Assembly (NCBI RefSeq): GCF_000208925.1 | Contig: NW_001915244.1 | Span: forward strand, 1-12,188 | DNA from: Entamoeba histolytica HM-1:IMSS | Lineage: Eukaryota; Evosea; Mastigamoebida; Endamoebidae | DNA length: 12,188 nucleotides | Direction: 5' to 3' | Shown here: piece by piece, positions 1 to 9,600 of the stretch | How positions within the stretch are numbered: the stretch's first letter is position 1 | Layout of the letters: each line of letters starts with the position of its first letter | The notes under the pieces: model-generated | Databases searched by the model: none | The model's input: the letters and a program-made list of their open reading frames with translations, nothing else | Told to the model about the DNA's origin: nothing | Position numbers and translations under genes: made by a program

Positions 1-425
1 TATATGTTTAATTGAATTTTTGTTGAATAAATTATCGAATATAATCAATATTTTCAATGTTAATTATTCATTATTTATTATTAAATGTTGTGTATATTTA
101 TTATATTAAATGAATATGATGAATGAATATCAATATTATTGTTTATTTGATTTTAAAAAATAATAAATGAATATGAAATAATAAATGAATATGAAATAAT
201 GAAGACAATGAAATGATAATGAAATAGAATAATCTAATATTGAACAAATTAAATAAAGAATATATTGAATATATCATTAATGTTACTTTATTATTCTTTG
301 TTATTTCAATAGAAGAGAAACATTTAAATTATCTATAGATTGACTATTTTCTGATATGATGAATGACAAATATATTAAAATGTTAAAATTAAAATAATTG
401 GTGAAGAAGAAGAGTAGTTAATTAA
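1..425. other. AT-rich spacer, no gene
   Basis: No coding region, RNA gene or mobile element is visible. The stretch is dominated by short words such as ATGAAT, AATAAT and TTCATT. The only definite structure is a small tandem duplication, listed separately. Stop codons are dense in all frames. Confidence 0.6.
161..200. repeat. 18-bp tandem duplication
   Basis: The 18-bp unit TAATAAATGAATATGAAA occurs twice without mismatch (161-178 and 179-196), followed by a partial third copy (TAAT). This looks like simple slippage in AT-rich DNA. No function is implied. Confidence 0.9.
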
Positions 426-830
426 ATGAATATCCAATCAACAGAATCAGTTGAAATAAGAAAAGAAAGAAAAATAACACTAATTAGAGAAGAATTGAAA
501 TGTGTTTCATGTTATACATTCAGTTCAATTCGCATAATTGAAAGAAGAATAAGAAATGAGAAAGATGGTGATGATAAGATACATGATATTTCAGAATAAC
601 ATATGGTTCAGTGTAATCATGAGAATAAAAATAATTGGTGTGATGAATGATTTTGTTCAAATATTTATAATATATGAAATGGAAATACCAAATAAATTGA
701 TTAAATATACACTGAAATGGATTCTACATTTAGAGTTTATTTAAAATCATTTTATTAAAAATCAAGAAATATAACAGAATTACAAGAAATAATGAAGTTA
801 AAGTTAAAACAGTATTTTCACGATGTCTTG
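426..830 (+). pseudogene. Decayed coding trace of unknown family
   Basis: I do not recognise this. One frame is open from ATG 426 to TAA 597-599 (57 residues, beginning MNIQSTESVEIRKERK) and contains a CVSC pair. The same frame then continues past the stop with further Cys/His residues (VQCNHENKNNWCDE) up to TGA 648-650. After that it is interrupted repeatedly, though longer readable stretches persist to about 830. A second frame is open at 556-744, so a frameshift is possible. The Cys/His spacing hints at a former zinc-binding module, but no family could be named. The base composition is richer in G than the surroundings, which is why I see it as a former gene rather than random AT DNA. Chance open reading remains a real alternative. 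Confidence 0.3.
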
Positions 831-1683
831 TTGATGTTTTAATTGATGAATCATTTGTTAAATTCAAGTTGTACAAAATAATGGATGATATATTGATATT
901 CAATGCAATAATAACTTCATTGTATTAATTCATCAAGTTTGTTATGTTAGATAATGTGTTATTGATAGAAAAGAATAATATATAGTTAGAAATTCATTTT
1001 GAACATTATTGTTGAGCGAAATGATATATCAATACAATTATTGATGAAATACGTGTTGCTACTATTTACATATTTTATAAAATTAAGATTGAATATCTCT
1101 GAATATTTCACATTGAAATCAATTATTTTAATAAATTTCATTTATCATTGTTTGAATAAATCTAATTTTACATAATTAAATATATTATTTATTATTTAAT
1201 GATACAATAATGAAAATATAATATAATTAGAAGAAAGGTATTTGATACTAATTGTATTTTATTAATACATAATTTCTTTTATATTTTTGTGTTTGTTATT
1301 AATGTATTTAATGTATTTTATGTTTTGAATGAATTATGATTAATGACAATGTTTTTATTCATTCTAAATTTATTATTTATTCACTATACGATGTTCAAAT
1401 AATATTTCTCATTTATATTGTAATTAAATTATTTCTTCTTTATTTATTCAATTATTGATAAATTATTTAATTATTGTAATGAATATATAACTAAGAATTT
1501 CATTTAAAATGAATATGGAATAAAATAAATGAAAATTAATGTTTTATTGACAAATAATAATATTTAAATCAACAAATAAATGGTTTCAATAAAATATATC
1601 AAACAAATAAGAAAGAAAGAAAAAGAAATGAATAAATAAATCTAAAATATCAGATAAATAATATGAAATAAATAAAAAATTAG
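831..1683. other. AT-rich spacer, no gene
   Basis: I see nothing here that supports a gene or RNA. The right end (about 1650-1683), read on the minus strand, begins with a T-rich run directly after the LINE 3'-end relic described next, and resembles a LINE target site. Confidence 0.6.
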
Positions 1684-1800
1684 TTAATTAAGTGTTAATA
1701 GAATTTTCATCCATTCTTTCTGAATCAGTGGAGATTAATCCCATCATTGAACTTATTTTTAAAGAATAATTTCTTTTTTTTTTAACATATTCTTTAAGAT
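1684..1800 (-). mobile_element. Degenerate 3' end of a second LINE, inverted
   Basis: Read on the minus strand, 1741-1684 is clearly related to the last 62 bases of the LINE at 5114-9927. Both share GGGATTA.TCTCCA, a middle AGAAT, and TCTATTAA.ACTTAATTAA. The relation also holds at the protein level. Minus 1768-1688 reads YSLKISSMMGLISTDSER..SINT-stop, while the plus-strand LINE reads YSLELLEEEDEGTGLVSINP..SINT-stop, with a four-codon gap. A looser match continues upstream (ATCTTAAAGAA here, ATCTTGAAAGAA there). Similarity beyond the short tail argues for a LINE fragment. A SINE sharing a LINE 3' end is the main alternative. I could not follow convincing homology past about 1800, so the 5' limit is unknown. 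The copy is far more diverged than the other LINE, hence older or from another subfamily. Confidence 0.72.
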
Positions 1801-2501
1801 TTTGTATGAGTATGAGAAAATCACTTCTTTCTTTTATTTCTTCCTATTAAAGTTTTCTCAAATTTCTTTCTTTTTTCTTTCTTCTTTTTAACTTTTAGTT
1901 TGATTTCTATTTTAATTTTAAATAATATCATTTTCTTTATTTTAATTTAATTTATGAAAGAGAGAAGAAAGTATTTTATTCCCACTATATTATTATGATT
2001 AATTTTCTTTTAGTCTTAACCACACTTTACTATATCATTTTCATTTATTAATACTTCCATATTTATTTCTTAATTCTTTATTACTAAATATCATTTCTTA
2101 TAGTACAATAAGTAATATTCCACCTAATAAATTGATGTACAATTTGCAATATTAACTAATACATTTCATATTCAAAGATATCGTCATAACCAAATAATAA
2201 CATAGAGAGAGAGTTAAAACATCAATTATACTATGGTTTGTGTTGTGTTTCAGATGTGATACATTCAGTCCCAAGAAGAATAACATAAAAACAAATCAAT
2301 TATGATTAACCTTCTTTTTAGGTTTTTCATCATGTTGAGAAGTGAGTAAATCAGTTTCTTCAACATGCTTTATTTCTATTCAAATATTGTTTTTACAAGC
2401 ATGGTAGAATTAAATGATTCATCATTTAAGTTGTTGCTTGACTTTTATTTTGATTTTGATGAGTAATATAATATTTCTCATTCTTTATATGGTTGTTTTA
2501 A
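1801..2501. other. AT-rich region, possible LINE-relic body on minus strand
   Basis: If the element ending at 1684 was once longer, its body would lie here on the minus strand. A minus-strand reading around 2100-2000 gives a fragment (KELRNKYGSINK, then YSKVWLR after two stops) that loosely resembles the ORF2 segment after the reverse transcriptase, but the match is too weak to call. Positions 2244-2283 share three short words with 501-552 (see findings). No intact gene is present. Confidence 0.35.
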
Positions 2502-2550
2502 GGAGAGGATATCCATAATCTAATGATTATAACTCATCCCCTTTATCTCC
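2502..2550. other. GC-enriched nested hairpin block
   Basis: The block folds as GGAGA (2502-2506) with TCTCC (2546-2550), then GGAT (2507-2510) with ATCC (2536-2539) across a six-base bulge, and an inner perfect stem ATAATC / GATTAT (2515-2520 with 2525-2530) around a TAAT loop. It is much richer in G+C than the surrounding several hundred bases. I considered a small structured RNA or a decayed mobile element. It does not fit a tRNA, and no RNA family was recognised. Confidence 0.5.
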
Positions 2551-2811
2551 GACACCACTTAAAAAACACCATTCATTGATAATATCATTATATTCAAATG
2601 TACATACAACAGTAACAATAATATATGCATATTCTTTAATAAATTATAATTCTTGATAAATAATAAACCCTTAGTAAATAATAATCATTATAATTAATAA
2701 TGAATAATATTATTACATAATAACTACTCATAATAAATATTAATAAATAATAACAAGTTAGTTTTGAATAGATATTATCTCACCAAAGGCATGTCATGAC
2801 CAGATGAAAAC

Positions 2812-2889
2812 TGAGATATTCGAAGGATAGAAATATTTTGTGGTTGTATGTGATGTCTCTGGCATGCCATCTTCGAATCCATTATCTCA
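2812..2889. other. GC-enriched inverted-repeat block (about 78 bp)
   Basis: The outer stem TGAGAT (2812-2817) pairs with ATCTCA (2884-2889). The inner stem ATTCGAAG (2818-2825) plus AT (2827-2828) pairs with ATCTTCGAAT (2869-2878), leaving one bulged G. The roughly 40-nt apical region includes GGCATGCC (2861-2868). A further TATCTCA at 2775-2781 could compete for the left arm, and a related GGCATGTCATGACC lies at 2788-2801. The length and 7-base terminal complementarity recall a tRNA, but no T-stem or D-arm can be formed. Possible identities are a small ncRNA, or a MITE or other mobile-element remnant. Confidence 0.5.
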
Positions 2890-3289
2890 AGAATAAGAAA
2901 GAAAAATAACAAATAAATAAGAAAGAATGATTATTTGTTGTACTTTCAAATAAATAAATATTAAATATTAATAAATTAATGAAATGAATAATAATGAGAA
3001 TAATGTAATTTAAACAAAATGAAATAAAAAGAATAATAAATAATCAATGTTTCAATGAATAAAATATTATTTAATATTCATATTTCATAAATTAATTATT
3101 TCATTTATTATTCATTTTATTTAAATTATTGTTTATTTAAAATATAAACTATCATATTTTATAATAAACTATTCAAAATAAATTTAAATAAAAATTCATT
3201 TACTTTCTTTAAGTGTTTTTAAATTATTTCATCAAATATACAGTAGAAATACAATCATTATCTTTCTAATGATGTTCAACCATTATACA
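2890..3289. other. AT-rich spacer, no gene
   Basis: This is almost pure A+T, rich in AATAAT and ATTTATT words and loosely palindromic around 2960-3150. I see nothing that supports a gene. Confidence 0.55.
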
Positions 3290-3661
3290 TATTTATTATC
3301 TTTTTAATTATTTCTTCTTTATGATGAATAGTACTGATAAAATATTTTCTAGTTCTTCATGTTCAATAAATTCAATATCTTCTTTTATAAACACAAATAT
3401 TTTGGTAATTTTGTTTTCTAATTATTTCATTGTTTTATTTCTTTCTTATTCTTCTTCCTGTTGATTTTTTAGAAAGAATAATTTATTTAATTTCAGTTCT
3501 TTCAATTTCCAAATCACAATAATTAATTTTTCTATATATTTCATTCTTTTATTTCTTTGCAATTTCTTTATTTTTATTTATTTGGTTATTCCTTTCTTGT
3601 TTAATATTTTGTTCTTTTTCTTCAGTAATACTCTGATAATCAATATCTCTTTTTTTTAACT
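3290..3661 (-). pseudogene. Weak minus-strand coding trace, Lys/Glu/Asn-rich
   Basis: On the minus strand, one frame starting near 3661 reads as a polar K/E/N/Q/I-rich polypeptide (KLKKRDIDYQSITEEKEQNI and onward) with only about seven stops in some 125 codons. That is fewer than I would expect by chance at this composition. The composition resembles the coiled-coil ORF1 of the LINE, and the strand matches the inverted LINE tail at 1684. A relic ORF1 of the same old element is therefore conceivable but unproven. Similar fragments continue to about 4260 (for example LVEIFNGITGKYSFP near 3810). A purine-rich simple sequence would look much the same, so confidence is low. Confidence 0.22.
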
Positions 3662-5093
3662 TCTTCTACATTAATTGATGTTAATAATAGTATCATTATC
3701 ATCACCCTTACAATTCCATTTTAGCTTTGTGTATTATAATAACAATATAAACATTTTGACTCATTAAATTACATTGGAAATGAATATTTTCCAGTTATTC
3801 CATTAAAAATTTCCACTAATTTTTGTTGTTATTTATCTACTTTTGTTTTCTTCTTTTCTTCATGAACTTCTTTATGGATATAACATTAACATTTAATCAA
3901 CACGATACAAACATGTCTCTAAATGTCTAATATTGGAAAAAACATTCTATATCATTTTATCCATTGTTTTATTATTTTATGAAAACATTGTTAAAATTCA
4001 AAACAATATTAATTATTTAAATTTCTTTTTATTCTTTTTTTAATATAATCAACACTATTTATTCATATATATTCTTTTCGTTCTTCTGTGTCTTGTAACA
4101 CAGATATAATAATAAATATATCTCATTTATCACTTTCTCATTATATTCATTTTATTTATTTAGTTTCTGATTTTGCGGTATTATTTTCTTTTAAAACATT
4201 CTTCTTCATTTTGAATTTACAAAATGTAATTTTCAACCACTTATATTTCAAAGGATAAGTAATTTAATTTATTTAATATTCATTGATTGTTGTTAGTTGA
4301 TAGTCGTTTTAAATAACAATTAAACATGTCAATTATTTATTTATCAATTTGAAGAATTGAAGTTATTTATTATTAAAAAAACATTTCATAATCATTTGAA
4401 ATAAATAACTACAATTCTACATTTTTTAAATATTCCTCACATTATATTTTATTTAAATGAAAAACAACAAAATATTTTATCGAATGTTAAATAAATATTA
4501 TTGTTGTTTTTATTTAATTTTTACATAAAAAAATATATATTTTTGAAATAAAAGGAAATAGAAAATATTTAAAAATAAACGAATAAATTTATCGATAATT
4601 TAACATGACAATTTGTTTTTGTTTATTAGTTTGAAATTCAAACATCATTAAATAAAAATAAATTTGTAATGTTATGATTAAATTAAAATGAATAAATAAT
4701 TTTACATATTTTTTGAAATATATTTATTATTATAATTTTTAATTTCCATTAAACAATTATTTATTTTTTATTTAGTGACAATAATTATATTTTTATTCAT
4801 AGATTATCAATTAGAATGAATGATGATAATGGTGTTAAATAATCAAAATAAAAGAATGAAATATGATTAAACTATTTATTATTTTATCTTCAATAAACAA
4901 AAATATTATCAATATTGATATTTTCTCATATTAATTATTTTAATAATTGAAATATTGATTATTTCTTCTATTATGTTATTTAATGTGACTTTATTTGATT
5001 TTCTTTCATTTCATTTCTTTTATTCAATGTTTATTTATAATAATTATTTCATTTCTATTCTCTTTTATTTCTTATTCTTATTTTATTATCTTA
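3662..5093. other. AT-rich spacer, no gene
   Basis: Apart from the doubtful minus-strand trace that may extend to about 4260, I see nothing supportable. The last 150 bases are strongly pyrimidine-rich on the plus strand (TTTCATTTC, TTATTTTTA words) and end in the T-rich target of the LINE. Confidence 0.55.
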
Positions 5094-5113
5094 TTTTTAT
5101 TTATCATTTATTA
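5094..5113. repeat. Left target-site duplication of the LINE
   Basis: TTTTTATTTATCATTTATTA here and TTTTTCTTTATCATTTATTA at 9928-9947 match at 19 of 20 positions, including an unbroken 14-base run. The repeats lie exactly where the LINE coding content begins and ends, which makes chance AT similarity unlikely. A duplication of this length is normal for target-primed insertion. Confidence 0.85.
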
Positions 5114-5134
5114 AAAACACGAGATCCTTTTCCA

Positions 5135-6660
5135 ATGCAGGAAATACAACAAATTTTAATGCCATGGCTATTGTGTAAAACCTTAGAGTCTTGTAAAGAA
5201 AAGCAAACAAGACATAGAAATCCAAGGTCATACAATAAAAAAAAATGAATGTCAATAGCAATAAATGGAATAACAATTATAATAATAAAGGTAAACAATA
5301 CACCAAGGAAAAAGGGTTTAGAAGACGAAAGACACAAAGAAAAACAAATAAAAAACAAGGTAAATACAATAATAATAAAGATTATACAAATAACAAATAC
5401 AAATGGCTAACAATAAATGAGATACAAGAAAGAATAAAAAAATAACAAGTGAATGGAATGAAGGAGAATAAGAAGAAATACTCAAGAATTATAAATGTAA
5501 AAAGGAAAAGAAGGTATGATATTCTTCAAGAAGTATATTCAATTAAAAAGAAAAAGATAATGGAAAAGACGAAAGAAGAGTTTAAAGAAAAAACAAAAGA
5601 TTGGGAAGAAAAAGACATTAAGGCTATAGAAGCAGAAATTAAAAACAAAAACCCAATTAAAGAAATGAATGATAGATGTAAAATTGCAAGAATAATAAAT
5701 GAAACAGAAAGTATAAAGAAAATACAAGAAGAAACAAAAAATAAAGAAGAAAAGATAGAAAAAGAAGAAGAAAAAGAAAAAGAAGAAATACTTGCTCTGA
5801 AAAATCAAATTATTGAATTACAAGAAAAAGTTAAAGAATTAAGTATGAAAAGAATGGAAGAAGAACAAGCTATCTCAGAAGAATTGAAGGAAAAAGCAAA
5901 AGAAATAGTTAGGAAAGAATTTGAAGAAGAAATTACAGAAATGAAAACACAAATTAAAAAGATTCAAACGAATTATGAAGAAATGAAGAAAGAAAATGAA
6001 AAATTAGAAGAAGAAAACTTAAAACTACAAGGAAAAATAAACGAGATAGAAGGAAAGAAAATCACAGAAGTAAATAATAAAGAAGAAAAAATCCGAAGCA
6101 TCCAAGCTAATAAAAAGAAAATTGAAAAAGAAAATGAAGAAATGAAAGAAGAAATTGAAAAGTTGAAAAAGAGAAACAAAACGCTAGAACAAAATGCAAA
6201 CACATTAGAGAAGAAAATTGAAATGATAGAGGAAAATACTAAAGAATTAAAGAAAGAAATAAGAGATAAAGAAAAACAAATCTCTGAATATCAAGAAATT
6301 GCAATTAAAAACCAATAAATTGCAATTAAAAACCAATAAATTGCAGAAATAACAAGAGAAGAATTAGACAACACACAAAAAGAAAATGAAGCACAAAAAC
6401 AAATAATATCAAAACAACAAGATGATATTGAAAATTTTATCTCACAGAAGGAACTGGAGAAGAAGAAAACGATGACGCTTGTGATAAATACACAACCAGT
6501 ACTGAGGAAAGCATCATCAGGAACGATGGAGATGAACGAAACTACTCCTATGAAAAAGACAGAAGTGGAAATCGAAGAGAAAAGCAAAGCACTGATTGTC
6601 AAAAAACAAGAGATGATAGTCAGACAAGAAATACAACAGAACAAACAAATAGAATTCTAA
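5135..6660 (+). pseudogene. LINE ORF1: basic, coiled-coil nucleic-acid-binding protein (broken)
   Basis: The best start is ATG 5135, 21 nt into the element, reading MQEIQQILMPWLLCKTLESC. This frame stops at 5246-5248 just after a run of nine A (5237-5245). One missing A would join it to the main frame, which runs to TAA 6658-6660, giving about 508 codons in all. ATG 5245 is an alternative start. The first 100 residues of the main frame are Asn-rich and basic (GFRRRKTQRKTNKK), suiting RNA binding. From about 5560 to 6470 the protein is almost entirely K/E-rich heptads typical of a long coiled coil, as expected for trimer- or multimer-forming LINE ORF1 proteins. The C-terminal part (TQPVLRKASSGTMEMNETT) is less ordered. 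Stops interrupt it at 5443-5445, 6316-6318 and 6337-6339. No CCHC knuckle or RRM was recognised. Assignment as ORF1 rests on position and architecture. Confidence 0.82.
6298..6339 (+). repeat. 21-bp in-frame tandem duplication carrying a stop
   Basis: The 21-base unit from 6298 (ATTGCAATTAAAAACCAATA plus A) is repeated exactly at 6319-6339 and followed by a third ATTGCA. It encodes IAIKNQ-stop twice. Its length equals one coiled-coil heptad, so register is kept. The TAA is present in both copies. Confidence 0.95.
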
Positions 6661-6688
6661 TTGAAGTGTTGTATTGTTTTGAATTAAT

Positions 6689-9600
6689 TTGTTAAATAAG
6701 AAATTATATAAGAAATTAAGATGGGAACAAATAGAAAGTATAATAAAAGCAATAAATATCAATGTCAATAATGAAAAAGAATATATTAAATATATTAAAA
6801 TATCACATAAAATAAAAGAAAGCACTAAAAGGCACATTAAAGTGAAAATAAATGATATAATAGAAAGAAGAGTAGAATGTAATTCAATAATAAAGAAAGT
6901 CACATTAAAGAATAACTCTACAGAAATTGATGAAGAATACCTTAACACTCTCATCAATAAAGTGAAAGAAATGAAAGTAGAAAAATGTTCAAACATTAAT
7001 TACTACTGAAAAAGAAAAGAAGCTAACGAATTAATAATGGAAATTGATCATAGATGGATATTGTCAGGAAGCAGAATGCAGGATCTACAAGATGATATGA
7101 AGATGATTTCAATGGTTATGCACCTCTATCTCCAAAATAAAATAATAGGAGATAAATTTGATGAAATAAAAGAAATCCTAAATAAAATTAATAGAATAGA
7201 AGATTTGGTCAAGGGAAGAAAATGGTACAGAATAAAGTGCATCATGAAATTAAATGAACATGATGAATAAAATATTAAAAATAAAACACTAGAAAGAATA
7301 AAGCACCTAAAATATATGATGACAATGATAAAAGAAAGAATTAAATTTAATAACGAAGAAATAATCAGAATCAATACAAATAAAATCATGTTTGATTCTA
7401 ATAAGAAAATTAAAATAAGGAAGAAAGACCCAAAAAATGAAATATACAAAAATAACGATATTACTTTAGAATATTTGAAATCGTTATATGAAACACAGGT
7501 GATATTAAATAAAGAAAATTGGAAAATAAAACAAATCACCTTGTTGAATGAAAGATATAGAAATTATGATAATGTCATAATAATAATAAATGAATTAAAT
7601 TTAAGTATAATGAAAATAAGTAACTGGAAAGCACCAGGAATAGACACTATATATGGGTATTATTGGAAAAGGATGTCATCATCAAGAGAAATCATTCTCA
7701 ATATCTTTAACGAATGGTTGAACTTCCCTGAAAACATCCCATTAGACATGGTAAGTGGAAGAACTTTATTAATCCACATAGGAGGTGATAGGAACGATGT
7801 CACTAATTATCGTCATATCAGTTGTACAAATGTAATTATGAAAGTATTTACCTCCATATTAAAAGAAAATATTCACATTAGACTTAACATGAATTGTGAA
7901 TCATTGAAAATTAGTAAAAATCAACTGGGATGTAAGTTGCAATCTTTAGCTGCTAAAGAAGGAATAATTAATAGTTATATGATGAAGCAGCAGAAAGAAG
8001 AGAAATACCCAAAATATGTGGAGTCATATTATGACATTAAGAAAGCATATGACACAGTAAACCACGAATGGGTAATTGAATCATTAAAATATTTTAATTA
8101 TGAATGTGTCATCATTGACGTTATTGAAAGTATGATGACTAGATGGAAGATATTCATCGGTTATAAATTTAATGAATATCTATGATGTATTAAATTAAAT
8201 AGAGGAATTTTACAAGGTGATTCCTTATCCCCTCTACTCTTCATCATTCAGATGAACGTAATTTCTCAAATCATCGAAGAGAAATTCCCAAAAGCAAATC
8301 ACACTTTATATATGGATGATTTGAGAATAATGACAGAAAATAGTGAAGAAATGGGAATAATCCACAACGAAATTAAAGAAATAATAAGTGGAATAGGGAT
8401 GGAAATGAATGAGAAAAAGTCAGGAATGGTATTAAAAAACATTAAAGAAATACCAAATTGAATGCAAAACATCCCAATCATTGAAGGTGAGGACTTGTAT
8501 AAATACTTAGGAATATGGCAGTCCGACGAAATTGATGATACCTTCAATTGTAAATCCATCAAAGAAAAAATGAATCAGAAGATGGAAGAAATAAACACTG
8601 ATGATAGCAGTAATAGAAGATATATTACTAGAATAAACATAGAAGTAATCCCTATCTTCAGATATTCAGCATCAGTTGTAAATTGGAAAATAACTGACCT
8701 AGACAAAATTGATTTGGAGATAAGAAAATATTTAAGAAAGGCAAAATACAATGGTGAAACTCCAAAGTTAGGTTGTATGTCCCTCTAGAAGAAATGAAGG
8801 ATTAATAAACATAAGGGACGAATATGTTATTGAATTAGTAAGAACAGTGATGTACTACTGTACCAGAGAAAGTGAAATAGGAAATAACATATTAGATAGA
8901 TGGTACAGTAAGAAATGAATATGGAATAGAATTCAAAAAGCCCTAGGTCATAAAATCCCAGAAACAAAAATAGAAGAAATAATAAATGAAGGGATAGAAA
9001 ATAAAAAAGAAAAAGAAGTAGTAGTAGAAATAAAAAATTAATGATAAATACATCAAAAAATGGAAGTGTCATCAAATAAGTAGATATTTTAGAAGATGGT
9101 TCGAGTCAAAATGAGTAGATAAAACTACTACAGTGAAAGCATGGAAGTCCATCAATATTAAGAAAAATGCATTTCTCCAATTAACTAAAATGCAAGATGG
9201 TGCAATATTTTGTGAGTATAGGAAAGCAAAAATAATGAAAAATGAAATATTAAAATACTCAACACTTTGTAAAGACAAGATAGCTACAGTAGAATACATT
9301 CTACTATCTTGTATTTATCATAAAAAATCACAAATAGAAAAACATGACCATATAGGCATTATAATATGGGAGGGATTAATAAGAAAATACACAGGAAATA
9401 ATCAATATAAAAAACCTCCACATGAAACAGTGTTCCAATATAAAGACATCACAATGATATTGAACAAACAAATAATGCATAAAAGTGATGGAAAATACCA
9501 CAAAATACCAGATATGTAATAGATAAAAAGAATAAAACTAATCTAATATTTGATATGACTAATGTTGAATATCACAATATTAATTGAGCCTATTGGAAGA

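Noticed and set aside
2812..2889. tRNA gene
   Set aside because: The ends pair over 7 bases (TGAGATA/TATCTCA) and TTCGAAT appears near the 3' end, but the T-stem arms (GCCAT and TCCAT) are not complementary and no D-arm or anticodon stem forms.
2960..3150. Long imperfect palindrome of AATAAT / ATTTATT words
   Set aside because: The arms match only loosely and consist of low-complexity A+T words, so chance pairing is expected.
4955..5248. 97-residue membrane-like protein
   Set aside because: The first half is AT-rich flank crossing the LINE target site. Only the part from ATG 5135 belongs to the element, where it is the probable ORF1 N-terminus.
5539..5808. Minus-strand Phe-rich reading opposite ORF1
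   Set aside because: It is the antisense shadow of the Lys/Glu-rich coiled coil. The same holds for the minus-strand readings at 5973-6203, 6291-6644, 6517-6996, 7126-7539, 8299-8562, 8827-9075, 9072-9299 and 9590-9823.
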